From Comamonadaceae bacterium (GTDB taxonomy: Bacteria > Pseudomonadota > Gammaproteobacteria > Burkholderiales > Burkholderiaceae_C), in the NCBI GenBank assembly GCA_947452785.1, contig CANGDZ010000003.1, positions 1-64,000 of the forward strand: a DNA stretch of 64,000 bases, in the 5' to 3' direction. Shown here piece by piece: positions 1-9,383 of the stretch. Position 1 is the stretch's first letter; each line of letters begins with the position of its first letter. The notes beneath the pieces were generated by a model that saw nothing but the letters and a program-made list of their open reading frames with translations, did not search any database and had not been told where the DNA came from. The position numbers and the translations under genes are program-made.

Positions 1-151
1 CTTGTCAGCGGATATGCATCGGGGCCAGCGGGCGAGTCTGGGAAATCAGACGGACCACGCAATCAAGGCCGGATATAAGAGAGCAGCCGACTTCTTCGCA
101 ACACAACACAAATTTCTCTTGCTACCCGGGAGGCATCCATATAAGACACTC

Positions 152-1129
152 ATGAAAACAAATCTTCTTCGAGCAGGCTTGGCGCTGTGTATGGCCATGG
201 CCGGGCTGCAAGCCACGGCCCAGGACTTTCCGTCGCGCCCGATCACCATGGTCATGCCCTACGCCCCCGGTGGGCCGGGCGACACCATCACCCGCTTGTT
301 TGCCGGTGCCATGCAAAAACAACTGGGTCAGCAAATTGTGGTGGACAACACGGCCGGCGCCTCCGGCTCCATCGGAACCGCCAAAGTGGCTCGCTCCAAG
401 GCGGATGGCTACACCTTGCTGATGATCCACGTCAGCCACGCCACCAACACGGCCATGTACAAAAACCTGCCCTACCACCCGGTGGACGATTTTGAGCCGA
501 TTGGTCGCGCCACCATCGGACCCATGCTGATCGTGGCACGCAATGATTTTCCAGCCAAAGATCTGAAAGACTGGTTGGCGTATGTCAAAGCCAATGCCCC
601 CAAAATCAGCTTGGCCCATGCGGGCGTGGGCTCGGCCTCCCACCTGTGCGGTTTGATGATGATGAACGCGCTGAATGTGAAATTCAATGAAATTCCCTAC
701 AAGGGGACCGGCCCCGCACTGACCGATTTGATGGGCGGGCAAGTCGATCTGATGTGCGACCAAACCTCCGGCACCGTGCCCTCGGTCAAGGCCGACAAGA
801 TCAAAGCCTACGCCGCTGTAGGTAAATCCCGACTCAGCGGTTTGCCCGATCTGCCGGCGATCTCAGAAGCGGGTGTGCAGGGTTTTGACATCACCATTTC
901 GTTCGGCCTGTACGCCCCCAAAGGCACGCCTAAACCGGTCATGGACCAATTGACCACCGCGCTGCAAAAGTCGGTGACCGACCCCGATGTACGCCAACGG
1001 CTGGAGGCCATGGGCGTGTCCGCAGTACCCCCTGACATGGCGCGCCCCGAAGCTTTGCGCGCGCATTTGAAATACGAAATGGACAGCCTGAACAGCCTGC
1101 TCACCAAGGCCGGAGTGAAAGCCAATTGA
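152..1129 (+). CDS. Bug/TctC-family tripartite tricarboxylate transporter substrate-binding protein
   Basis: Signal peptide MKTNLLRAGLALCMAMAGLQATA, then FPSRPITMVMPYAPGGPGDTITR and PADGYTLL-like Bug motifs; internal Met preferred as start. Confidence 0.9.
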   Translation: MKTNLLRAGLALCMAMAGLQATAQDFPSRPITMVMPYAPGGPGDTITRLFAGAMQKQLGQQIVVDNTAGASGSIGTAKVARSKADGYTLLMIHVSHATNTAMYKNLPYHPVDDFEPIGRATIGPMLIVARNDFPAKDLKDWLAYVKANAPKISLAHAGVGSASHLCGLMMMNALNVKFNEIPYKGTGPALTDLMGGQVDLMCDQTSGTVPSVKADKIKAYAAVGKSRLSGLPDLPAISEAGVQGFDITISFGLYAPKGTPKPVMDQLTTALQKSVTDPDVRQRLEAMGVSAVPPDMARPEALRAHLKYEMDSLNSLLTKAGVKAN

Positions 1130-2319
1130 GCAATTGGCTCACGTTGGTGGTGACCTTGGTGATTCAGGCCATGGTCTCCATGGCTTTGTTGACCTTGCCG
1201 GTGATGGCGCCCGTGGTCGCTCACGATATGCAGGTCTCGCCCGCATTGGTGGGCTTATATGTGTCCATGACCTATGCGGGGGCCATGGTGGCCAGCCTGA
1301 TGGGCGGCGCCATGGTCAACCGGCTGGGGGCAATCCGCGTCAGCCAATGGGGGCTGCTGTTGTGCGCGGCCGGCTTGTTGCTGTGCGCTGTGCCCTGGTT
1401 TCCAGCCATGGGCCTGGGTGCGGTGTTGATCGGTTTGGGCTATGGCCCCATCACCCCGGCCAGCTCGCACATTTTGGCGCGCACCACGCCCAAGCACCAG
1501 ATGTCGCTGGTTTTCTCGCTCAAACAAACCGGCGTGCCTTTGGGCAGCCTGCTGGCCGGCGCGATTGTGCCGTCGATGTTGTTGGCGCTCAGCTGGCACA
1601 GCAGCTTGGCCGCAGTGGCGGCGGTTTGCGTGTTGTGCGCGGCTCTGTCACAACCTTTGCGCGCCGGACTGGACCAGGACCGCCAACCGGATTTGCAGAT
1701 TCGCTGGGGCAGTTGGGTCACGCCCATCCGCATGGTCTTGGCACACCGCACCTTGACCACCATGGCCGCTTGCTCCTTCATGTTTTCTATGGTGCAGCTG
1801 TCCTTGACGACTTACTTGGTCACTTTTTTGCATGATGATTTGACCTATGGTCTGGTGGCTGCCGGGCTGGCTTTATCGGCCACGCAATTGGGCGGCATGG
1901 GTGGACGCATTGCATGGGGCTATGTGGCCGACCGCTGGTTGGGCGCTCAGCGCATGCTGTTGTTGCTGGCCAGTTTGATGACGGTGGGCGCCTTGGCCTC
2001 GGCCACCTTGACGGTGGAGACCCCGCACGCCATGGTGATCGCCATCTTAGTGACCTTTGGCGCTTCGGCCATTGGCTGGAATGGTGTGTACCTGGCCGAA
2101 GTGGCGCGGCGCGCGCCCGAGGGCATGGCCAGCGTCGCCACCGGCGGCACGCTGGCGTTCACATTTTTAGGGGTGGTGATTGGGCCCCCGATCTTTGGCG
2201 CACTGTCCACTTTATTTGGCACCTACCGCGCCGGATTTTTGGGCCTGATGGTGGTGGCCTGCATGTGTGGGTTGTTGCTGTATGGGAGTCAGCGCAAAAT
2301 CCGGGTTGTTGCCGTTTAG
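1126..2319 (+). CDS. MFS transporter
   Basis: About 12 hydrophobic segments; overlaps the preceding stop codon. Confidence 0.85.
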   Translation: MSNWLTLVVTLVIQAMVSMALLTLPVMAPVVAHDMQVSPALVGLYVSMTYAGAMVASLMGGAMVNRLGAIRVSQWGLLLCAAGLLLCAVPWFPAMGLGAVLIGLGYGPITPASSHILARTTPKHQMSLVFSLKQTGVPLGSLLAGAIVPSMLLALSWHSSLAAVAAVCVLCAALSQPLRAGLDQDRQPDLQIRWGSWVTPIRMVLAHRTLTTMAACSFMFSMVQLSLTTYLVTFLHDDLTYGLVAAGLALSATQLGGMGGRIAWGYVADRWLGAQRMLLLLASLMTVGALASATLTVETPHAMVIAILVTFGASAIGWNGVYLAEVARRAPEGMASVATGGTLAFTFLGVVIGPPIFGALSTLFGTYRAGFLGLMVVACMCGLLLYGSQRKIRVVAV

Positions 2320-2332
2320 ACCCAGGACTGCC

Positions 2333-2893
2333 ATGCCGTTTCACCCCCTCACCACACGCAGCAATTGGCAAAGCCCTTTGGGCCTCATCCTGTTGTCGGC
2401 CAGTCCCTTGGGGTTGTCTGGCGTTTTTTTTGAAGACCAGCGTCATCTGCCTGACGTACATGCCTGGCCAGAGGACCCGAACAACCCTTTCATGCGGGCT
2501 GCCATCGTTTTGCTCAAAGACTATTTCAACGGCCAAGCCCACGCGCTGGATGCGCCGTTGTCGCTGCCGCTGGACTTGCAATGTGGCACCACTTTTCAAC
2601 AAGCGGTGTGGCAAGCCTTGTTGCGCATTCCGGCCGGACAGACGCAAACCTACGGCCAATTGGCGCAGCAGGTGAAGCGACCCAGTGCGGTGCGCGCTGT
2701 GGGTGCGGCGGTAGGCCGCAACCCGATCAGCCTGCTTGTGCCCTGTCACCGCATCCTCGGCGCGGCAGGCCAACTCACCGGCTATGCCGGCGGTTTGTGG
2801 CGCAAAGAAGCTTTACTGAAAATGGAACAGGCCTTGCCAGGGGCTTTAGCGACACCCGACGCCGTGCACAACACCTTGCCTCTTTTTGATTGA
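2333..2893 (+). CDS. ogt: Methylated-DNA--[protein]-cysteine S-methyltransferase
   Basis: Active-site motif LVPCHRILGAAGQLTGYAGGLWRKEALL. Confidence 0.9.
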   Translation: MPFHPLTTRSNWQSPLGLILLSASPLGLSGVFFEDQRHLPDVHAWPEDPNNPFMRAAIVLLKDYFNGQAHALDAPLSLPLDLQCGTTFQQAVWQALLRIPAGQTQTYGQLAQQVKRPSAVRAVGAAVGRNPISLLVPCHRILGAAGQLTGYAGGLWRKEALLKMEQALPGALATPDAVHNTLPLFD

Positions 2894-2897
2894 CCCC

Positions 2898-3830
2898 ATG
2901 ACCTCTCAAGCCAAGCTGCTGGCCTCGTCGATCACCAACCCACGATACAAAATCGACTTTTTGTTGCTGGCCATGATTTGGGGAGGCTCTTTCCTGTTCA
3001 TGCGTACCGCCGCCGTGGAGTTTGGCGCCGTCCTCACGGCTGCGCTGCGGGTCAGCATTGCGGCCTTGTTTTTATTACCTCTTCTTTATTTTCGGGGTCA
3101 GAGCCAGGCGCTGTGGGCAAACTGGAAACCGGTGTTCTTTGTGGGTGTTTTCAACTCGGCTGTGCCGTTTGCCTTGTATGCCTTTGCGGTGCAACACATC
3201 ACAACCGGCCTGTCTTCCATCATGAACGCCACCGTGCCGCTTTTTGGCGCCCTGGTGGCTTGGGTCTGGCTGGGCGACAAACTGAGCCTGTCGCGCATCT
3301 TGGGTTTGTGCATCGGCTTTATGGGCGTGTTGCTGCTGGCAGGTGGAGAGGCCGATTTCAAACCCAACGCCTCGGGCATTGCGCCCTTGTGGGCGGTGGG
3401 TGCCTGTTTGCTGGCCACGCTGAGTTATGCACTGTCGGCCAATTTTGCCAAACGCTACATTGCCCATGTGCCGCCGCTGGCCACCGCCACGGGTAGCCAG
3501 TGCGGCGCCAGTTTGGCGTTAGCAGTGCCAGCCCTGTTCGCGCTGCCCGCAGAAATGCCCCGTGCGCATGCTTGGGGCGCGTTGGTCATCGTGGGCGTGT
3601 TGTGCACCGGCATTGCGTACATCTTGTATTTCCGACTGATTGAGAAGACCGGTCCGGCCAAGGCCCTGACCGTCACTTTCTTGGTGCCGGTGTTTGCCAT
3701 CGGCTATGGCGTGCTGCTCTTGCATGAGCATTTGACGTTTTGGATGCTGATGTGTGGCGCCGTCATTTTGTTAGGCACCGGCCTGTCCAGCGGCTTGCTG
3801 CACATACCCCAAAGGAAACTCATTCCATGA
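2898..3830 (+). CDS. EamA/DMT-family transporter
   Basis: Repeated EamA-type hydrophobic segments; MIWGGSFLFMRTAA N-terminus. Confidence 0.85.
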   Translation: MTSQAKLLASSITNPRYKIDFLLLAMIWGGSFLFMRTAAVEFGAVLTAALRVSIAALFLLPLLYFRGQSQALWANWKPVFFVGVFNSAVPFALYAFAVQHITTGLSSIMNATVPLFGALVAWVWLGDKLSLSRILGLCIGFMGVLLLAGGEADFKPNASGIAPLWAVGACLLATLSYALSANFAKRYIAHVPPLATATGSQCGASLALAVPALFALPAEMPRAHAWGALVIVGVLCTGIAYILYFRLIEKTGPAKALTVTFLVPVFAIGYGVLLLHEHLTFWMLMCGAVILLGTGLSSGLLHIPQRKLIP

Positions 3831-4387
3831 CTTCGTCCATTGCCCTGTTGTGGAGGATCTTGCGCAGATTCTGGGTCACGGGCGCTGTGGGCTTGGCTGC
3901 GCTGCTGAGCGCTTGCAGCACATCGCCACCAGAAGGCTTGAATGCGGTGACGCCGTTTGATGTGCAGCGCTATCAAGGTACGTGGTACGAGATCGCACGC
4001 CTGGACCACTCGTTTGAGCGCAATATGACGGACGTCAGCGCCCGCTACACCGTTCAAGCCGATGGTTCGGTGCAGGTGGTGAATCGGGGCTTCAACACCG
4101 TCAAAAACGAATGGAAAGAAGCCGTGGGCAAAGCCCTGTTCACCGGCGACACCGATCGCGGTTCGCTCAAGGTCTCGTTCTTCGGGCCGTTTTACGGTGG
4201 CTACCACGTGGTGGCATTGGACCCACAGTACCGCTGGTCCATGGTGGTCGGCCCGGACCGCGATTACCTGTGGATTTTGGCGCGTGACAAACAGCTGGAT
4301 CCTGCGCTCAAAGCCCAGCTACTGAGCCAGGCCCAGGCTTTTCGCTTGCCCACTGAGCAACTGATTTGGGTGACGCACACGCGCTGA
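3827..4387 (+). CDS. Lipocalin family protein (Blc-like lipoprotein)
   Basis: Lipobox LLSAC; VQRYQGTWYEIARLDHSFER lipocalin motif. Confidence 0.9.
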   Translation: MTSSIALLWRILRRFWVTGAVGLAALLSACSTSPPEGLNAVTPFDVQRYQGTWYEIARLDHSFERNMTDVSARYTVQADGSVQVVNRGFNTVKNEWKEAVGKALFTGDTDRGSLKVSFFGPFYGGYHVVALDPQYRWSMVVGPDRDYLWILARDKQLDPALKAQLLSQAQAFRLPTEQLIWVTHTR

Positions 4388-4515
4388 ACCATCCAAGCGC
4401 TTCGGTTGACACCTCCTCGCCCGTTACAACCCGACACCGAATATCTGCGTCTGATGCGCCAACACGCGCACTCGCCGCTGAGAATCAAGCCCTTTAAAAT
4501 TTACGGGGAGTTCTT

Positions 4516-5253
4516 ATGCGCGTGCAACACCACCTTGGCGCCTTGGCGCTGTTCATGGTCATGGGCTGCGCTTCGGTTCACGCCCAAGCCAGCCCCGTCA
4601 ACCCGATACTCCCCTTTAACCCCAGCCCTTCCGCACATCTGAGCGCATCAGCCACCGCCCAGGTGCTGCAAGACTGGCTGGTAATTCGCCTTGCGGTGCA
4701 GAAAGAAGGCGCTGATGCGGCGCTGATACAACGGCAACTCAAAACCACCTTGGCAGCCGCTTTGACACAGGCCCAAAGCGAGGCCAAGCCAATGTCAATG
4801 GAGGTCAGCACGGGCCAGCTCAATGTGTCGCCGCGCTACAACCGTGAGGGCAAAACCAGCGGCTGGGTGGGTACAGCCGAGTTGATGGTGCAAGGGCGCG
4901 ACATCGACCGCGTCACCGCCATGGCCGGGCGCCTGAATGGCTTGAGCGTGAGCCAGGTGGAATGGCAAATCAGCCCCGAATTGCTGGCGCAAACAGAAGC
5001 CACGGTGCAAGGCCAAGCGGTGGCGCAATGGCGCGCCAAGGCCAGCGCCCTGACCCAGCAACTGGGCCTCCCCCGTTACACCATCAGTGATTTGACGTTG
5101 AGCACGCAGGGCAATGGCCAAGGCATTACCCCTCGTGCCATGCCCATGATGATGATGGACCCCGGCCCCGATGCACGCAGCGCACCGCTGCCTCTGCAAG
5201 CGGGCCAGTCGCAGGTCACGGTGGTGGTGTCCGGGCAAATCCTGTTGCAATAA
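4516..5253 (+). CDS. SIMPL domain-containing protein
   Basis: Signal peptide, SASATAQV N-terminal and VVVSGQILLQ C-terminal pattern of SIMPL/DUF541 proteins. Confidence 0.7.
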   Translation: MRVQHHLGALALFMVMGCASVHAQASPVNPILPFNPSPSAHLSASATAQVLQDWLVIRLAVQKEGADAALIQRQLKTTLAAALTQAQSEAKPMSMEVSTGQLNVSPRYNREGKTSGWVGTAELMVQGRDIDRVTAMAGRLNGLSVSQVEWQISPELLAQTEATVQGQAVAQWRAKASALTQQLGLPRYTISDLTLSTQGNGQGITPRAMPMMMMDPGPDARSAPLPLQAGQSQVTVVVSGQILLQ

Positions 5254-5363
5254 GGTGCCGCTACGCACCACGGGAACACTGGGGACAGGTCGCCATTGAA
5301 TAGAGCGCTGGTCAATTGAATAATCGGGAATAATCGCCAGCTTCACCACGCTGGAACGATCCC

Positions 5364-6383
5364 ATGCCGAATTTTGTTTCTGGCGCCCGCCGCCAATCCC
5401 TGAGCAAGCTGGCCTGCGCCGGCTTGTGGGCCGCTTTGTTTTTCCACTTTTCAGCGCAAGCTCAAACCGCAGCGACTGTCCCCGCTGTTGCCAGTGGCGT
5501 CCCTATCAAACTGATCGTGCCTTTCACCCCGGGCACCGGCATTGACCTGATTGCCCGTACCCTCGGCCCCAAGCTGTCACTCAAACTCAATCGCCCGGTG
5601 GTGGTGGAAAACCGCGTGGGCGCTTCGGGCAACATAGGCACCGAAGCCGTGGTGCGCGCTGCGCCCGACGGCAACACCTGGCTGGTGAGCGTGAACACCT
5701 TGGTGATGAACCGCAGCCTGTACCCCACGCTGGGCTTTGACCCGGTGAAAGACCTGATGCCAGTGACGCTGAGCAGTTGGGGCCAGTTGCTGTTGGTGAC
5801 GCACCCCAAGTCGGGTTTCAGCACCGCGGGCGAATTGGTCAAGACCGCCAAAGCACTGCCCGGGCACATCAACTACGCCTCACCCGGTGTGGGCACGCCT
5901 CACCATTTGTCGATGGAGTTGTTCAAAAACACTGCCCAGGTCTTTTTGACGCACATTCCTTACCGGGGCACAGGCCCGGCTGTGACCGATTTGCTGGGCG
6001 GTCAGGTCGACGCCATGTTCTTACCGATTCATGTGGCGTTGCCGCACATCCGCTCAGGCCGCCTGGTGGCATTGGGCATTGGCAGTGACAAGCGGCATGC
6101 CTTGCTGCCTGATGTGCCCACGCTGGCCGAAGCCAAAGCGGGTCAGGTGAACGTGGACATGTGGTACGGCGTGTTTGCGCCCAAAGGCACGCCAGCCGAC
6201 ACCGTGGCCCTGTTCAACCGCGAAATCAACTTGATTTTGAAAAACGAAGACACCCAGAAAGCCTTTCAAACCCAAGGCATGGACCCTGCAGGCACCAGCC
6301 CGCAAGAGTTTGGCCGCGTGGTCGAGCGCGACGCGAACCGCTGGGCCCAATTGATCAAAACCCAAAATATCAAGGCAGATTGA
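5364..6383 (+). CDS. Bug/TctC-family substrate-binding protein
   Basis: IKLIVPFTPGTGIDLIARTLGPKL; NRVGASGNIGTEAVVRAAPDG. Confidence 0.9.
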   Translation: MPNFVSGARRQSLSKLACAGLWAALFFHFSAQAQTAATVPAVASGVPIKLIVPFTPGTGIDLIARTLGPKLSLKLNRPVVVENRVGASGNIGTEAVVRAAPDGNTWLVSVNTLVMNRSLYPTLGFDPVKDLMPVTLSSWGQLLLVTHPKSGFSTAGELVKTAKALPGHINYASPGVGTPHHLSMELFKNTAQVFLTHIPYRGTGPAVTDLLGGQVDAMFLPIHVALPHIRSGRLVALGIGSDKRHALLPDVPTLAEAKAGQVNVDMWYGVFAPKGTPADTVALFNREINLILKNEDTQKAFQTQGMDPAGTSPQEFGRVVERDANRWAQLIKTQNIKAD

Positions 6384-6385
6384 CC

Positions 6386-7603
6386 ATGACCATTTCCATC
6401 ATTGGCGGCGGCATAGCCGGACTGAGTTTGGCGTTAGGCTTGCACCAAAAAGGCATCGCCTGCGAAGTGTATGAAAGCGTGGCCGAGGTCAAAGAAATCG
6501 GCGTGGGCATCACCCTGCTGCCGCATGCCATGAAAGAGTTGGCGGCCTTAGGCGTGCAAGCCGAGTTGGAAGCGGTGGGCATTGAGAATCTGGAGAGCGT
6601 GTTCTACACCCGCCATGGCCAGTATGTGTACCGCGAAGCCCGTGGACGCCACGCCGGTTATACGCTGCCCGAAATCGGCATTCACCGCGGCAAGTTGCAT
6701 CGCATTTTGTTTGAAGCGGTGTTGCAACGCCTGGGCGGCGACCATGTGCATACTGGCCACCGCTGCACCGGCTTCAGCCAAGACGCCGAGGGCGTCACTT
6801 TGCAATTTACCTTGAGCGACGGCAGCAGTCGCAGCGTGCACAGCGACAGTGCGGTGGCGTGCGACGGCGTGAACTCGGCGGTGCGCAAGCAGATGCACCC
6901 GCAAGACAAAGTCTGCTTTGCCGGCATCAACACCTGGCGCGGCGTGACGGTGCACAAGCCCATCTTGACGGGCAAAAGCTATTTGCGCATTGGCACCGTA
7001 GAAGCGGGCAAGATGGTGATCTACCCCATCGTCGACAACGTGGACGGCCAAGGCAACCAACTCATCAACTGGGTGGCCGAATTACAGCGCCCCGATGCGG
7101 CGATGAACGACTGGAACAAAGCCGGCGACCCGGCAGTCTGTGCGGCCATTTTCAAAGACTGGAAGTTTCCTTTCCTGGATGTGCCTAATTTGATTTTGCA
7201 AGCCGAGTCTGTCTTTGAATACCCCATGGTCGACAAAGACGCACTGCCGTTTTGGACTCAAGGACGCATGACCTTGATGGGCGACGCCGCCCACCCCATG
7301 TACCCGCGCGGCTCCAACGGATCAGCGCAAGCGCTGATCGATGCTCGCACCTTGGTCGACTGCCTGACGCAACAGCCTGACGCACCAGCGGCCTTTCAAG
7401 CCTACGAAGCCTTGCGACTGGCACCCACCGCCAAGGTGGTGCAAACCAACCGCACCGTGCCGCCGGATTTCATCATCATGAAGGCCGACGAGTTGAGTCA
7501 CGGCCAGCCTTTCAACGACATCGATGATCTGATCAGCCAAGACGAATTGCGCGCGATCTCTGACCACTACAAAACTGTAGCGGGTTTCGCACTCAAGGCT
7601 TGA
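6386..7603 (+). CDS. FAD-dependent aromatic-hydroxylase-type oxidoreductase
   Basis: GxGxxG dinucleotide motif IIGGGIAGLSLAL; GDAAHPMYPRGSNGSAQALIDA. Confidence 0.85.
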   Translation: MTISIIGGGIAGLSLALGLHQKGIACEVYESVAEVKEIGVGITLLPHAMKELAALGVQAELEAVGIENLESVFYTRHGQYVYREARGRHAGYTLPEIGIHRGKLHRILFEAVLQRLGGDHVHTGHRCTGFSQDAEGVTLQFTLSDGSSRSVHSDSAVACDGVNSAVRKQMHPQDKVCFAGINTWRGVTVHKPILTGKSYLRIGTVEAGKMVIYPIVDNVDGQGNQLINWVAELQRPDAAMNDWNKAGDPAVCAAIFKDWKFPFLDVPNLILQAESVFEYPMVDKDALPFWTQGRMTLMGDAAHPMYPRGSNGSAQALIDARTLVDCLTQQPDAPAAFQAYEALRLAPTAKVVQTNRTVPPDFIIMKADELSHGQPFNDIDDLISQDELRAISDHYKTVAGFALKA

Positions 7604-7620
7604 GTTTGAAAGCGCTGGCC

Positions 7621-8004
7621 TCAAGCGGGGCCGGCCAACCAAGGCGCCCAGGCGCGCGGCACCTCCACGGTCAAGCTCATCAGCCAGTAACTGAGCGACT
7701 TGCCGTGGCTGTCTAAATTGAGGGCGCTGTTCACACCGCCATCGAGCACATCATCCAGCACAAAATTCATGGCGTGCAACAGCGGCAACTCATAGCGCTG
7801 CACACGCGTGGGTTTGCGCGTGGCAAATAGGGTGGCCACGCGTTCTTCAGTGACCTGCGCCAGCAGCACCGGCCAAAATTCTTTGCGCCAAGCAATCACG
7901 CTGATGTTGGAACGGTTGCCTTTGTCACCGGTGCGGCCATGGGCCAAGCGGTCGAGAGGCACGGTCATGTTGTCGGAAATTGCGCCAGTGCTTGCCAAGT
8001 TCAT
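7621..8004 (-). CDS. AtuA-like small/C-terminal domain protein
   Basis: LAHGRTGDKGNRSNISVIAW motif; overlaps the adjacent AtuA-like gene. Confidence 0.75.
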   Translation of the reverse strand: MNLASTGAISDNMTVPLDRLAHGRTGDKGNRSNISVIAWRKEFWPVLLAQVTEERVATLFATRKPTRVQRYELPLLHAMNFVLDDVLDGGVNSALNLDSHGKSLSYWLMSLTVEVPRAWAPWLAGPA

Positions 8005-9383
8005 GCGTCATCTCCCGCAGTCAGAGGCTGGGCCATTTCAAATCGACTCGGAATGCCCTCTCGTGGCAACAAGCAAGACACCAAGCCCAGACGCGGGCGT
8101 AGCGCGGTGCGCACCCCACCGCCCCCTGCAGGGCCGCAGGTGTACAAGGCGGTGACTTCGCGCAGCAATTGCTCGGCCATTTTTTTGTCTGCATGCGAAG
8201 TGGCCATGCGCAAGCGTACATCGGTGCCGCCCTGATCAGGCAAAGCGGCCAGGGCCGCACCGGCGTCATCGGCCCACAAACTGGCCACGCCAATCAAGTC
8301 CACCCGTAACGCCAAATGCGGCAGCCGCTCGCGCACCACCGCTGCAGCCAAACGGGCTCGCGCTTCTGCACGGGCGCCGGCATAAGAAATTTCAGCTTCG
8401 GCTAACCAGCCGTTTTCGTGGCACAGGTTGACCTTCAGATGCGCAGGTCGGGGGTGGCCTTGCACGCCTGACAGCTGCACGCGGTCAGGGCCCAGCTGAG
8501 TGACTTGCGCGGCCGTGATGTCGGCCACCACGTCAGGTGTGATGTAGGCGGCCGGGTTGTCAATTTCGTACAGCAATTGCTCTTTGACGGTGTGCAGGTC
8601 GATACGCCCGCCAGTACCTGCAGGCTTGCTCAAGGTGCAACGGCCATCGGCTTCGATCTGCGCAATCGGAAAGCCCACATGCGCCAGATCGGGCAGGTCT
8701 TTGAAGCCCGGATCGGCGTAATAACCACCGGTTACTTGTGCGCCGCATTCGAGCAAATGGCCGGCCATGGTGGCACCGGCCAAAGCATGCCAATCGTCAT
8801 GGGCCCAACCAAAGTGCGCCAGTGCCGGGCCGAGCGTCAACGCTGGGTCTGCGACGCGGCCACAAACCACAATCTGCGCGCCCTGGTTCAAGGCATCGGC
8901 AATGGCCTGCGCGCCCAAGTAGGCGTTGGCACTGACCAAGGGGCTGGGCAAACTGCGGGCACGCGTTTGCACTTCAGGGTGTTCGCGCACATCGTCACCC
9001 AACACCACGGCGATGCGGGGCGCGGCCACCTCCAAGTCCTGCGCCAATTGCAAAATAGCCTGCGCGGCAGCTCGCGGATTCGCTGCACCAAAGTTGCTGA
9101 CGATGCGAATGCCATGGGCCAGACACGTGGCCAGCACCGGGCGCAGCAAGTCGAGCAGCATGGGCTCGTAACCCGCCTGTGGGTCGGCACGGCGTGCCAG
9201 TTGCGCCAGCGCCAGGGTGCGTTCGGCCAAGGTTTCAAAAATCAAAACCGCATGGCCGCCCTGGCTTTGCAGACCGGCCACCAGGTCTTGCACCACGGGG
9301 CCAGCGGCATCGGTGCGGTCGCCCGAAAAGCCCGCACCACACCCAATGCGCAAGGGCTGAGTCGGATTGAGAAAATCAAGCAT
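8001..9383 (-). CDS. Acyclic terpene utilisation AtuA family protein (DUF1446)
   Basis: RIGCGAGFSGDRTDAAGPVVQ N-terminus and DUF1446-like body. Confidence 0.85.
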   Translation of the reverse strand: MLDFLNPTQPLRIGCGAGFSGDRTDAAGPVVQDLVAGLQSQGGHAVLIFETLAERTLALAQLARRADPQAGYEPMLLDLLRPVLATCLAHGIRIVSNFGAANPRAAAQAILQLAQDLEVAAPRIAVVLGDDVREHPEVQTRARSLPSPLVSANAYLGAQAIADALNQGAQIVVCGRVADPALTLGPALAHFGWAHDDWHALAGATMAGHLLECGAQVTGGYYADPGFKDLPDLAHVGFPIAQIEADGRCTLSKPAGTGGRIDLHTVKEQLLYEIDNPAAYITPDVVADITAAQVTQLGPDRVQLSGVQGHPRPAHLKVNLCHENGWLAEAEISYAGARAEARARLAAAVVRERLPHLALRVDLIGVASLWADDAGAALAALPDQGGTDVRLRMATSHADKKMAEQLLREVTALYTCGPAGGGGVRTALRPRLGLVSCLLPREGIPSRFEMAQPLTAGDDA

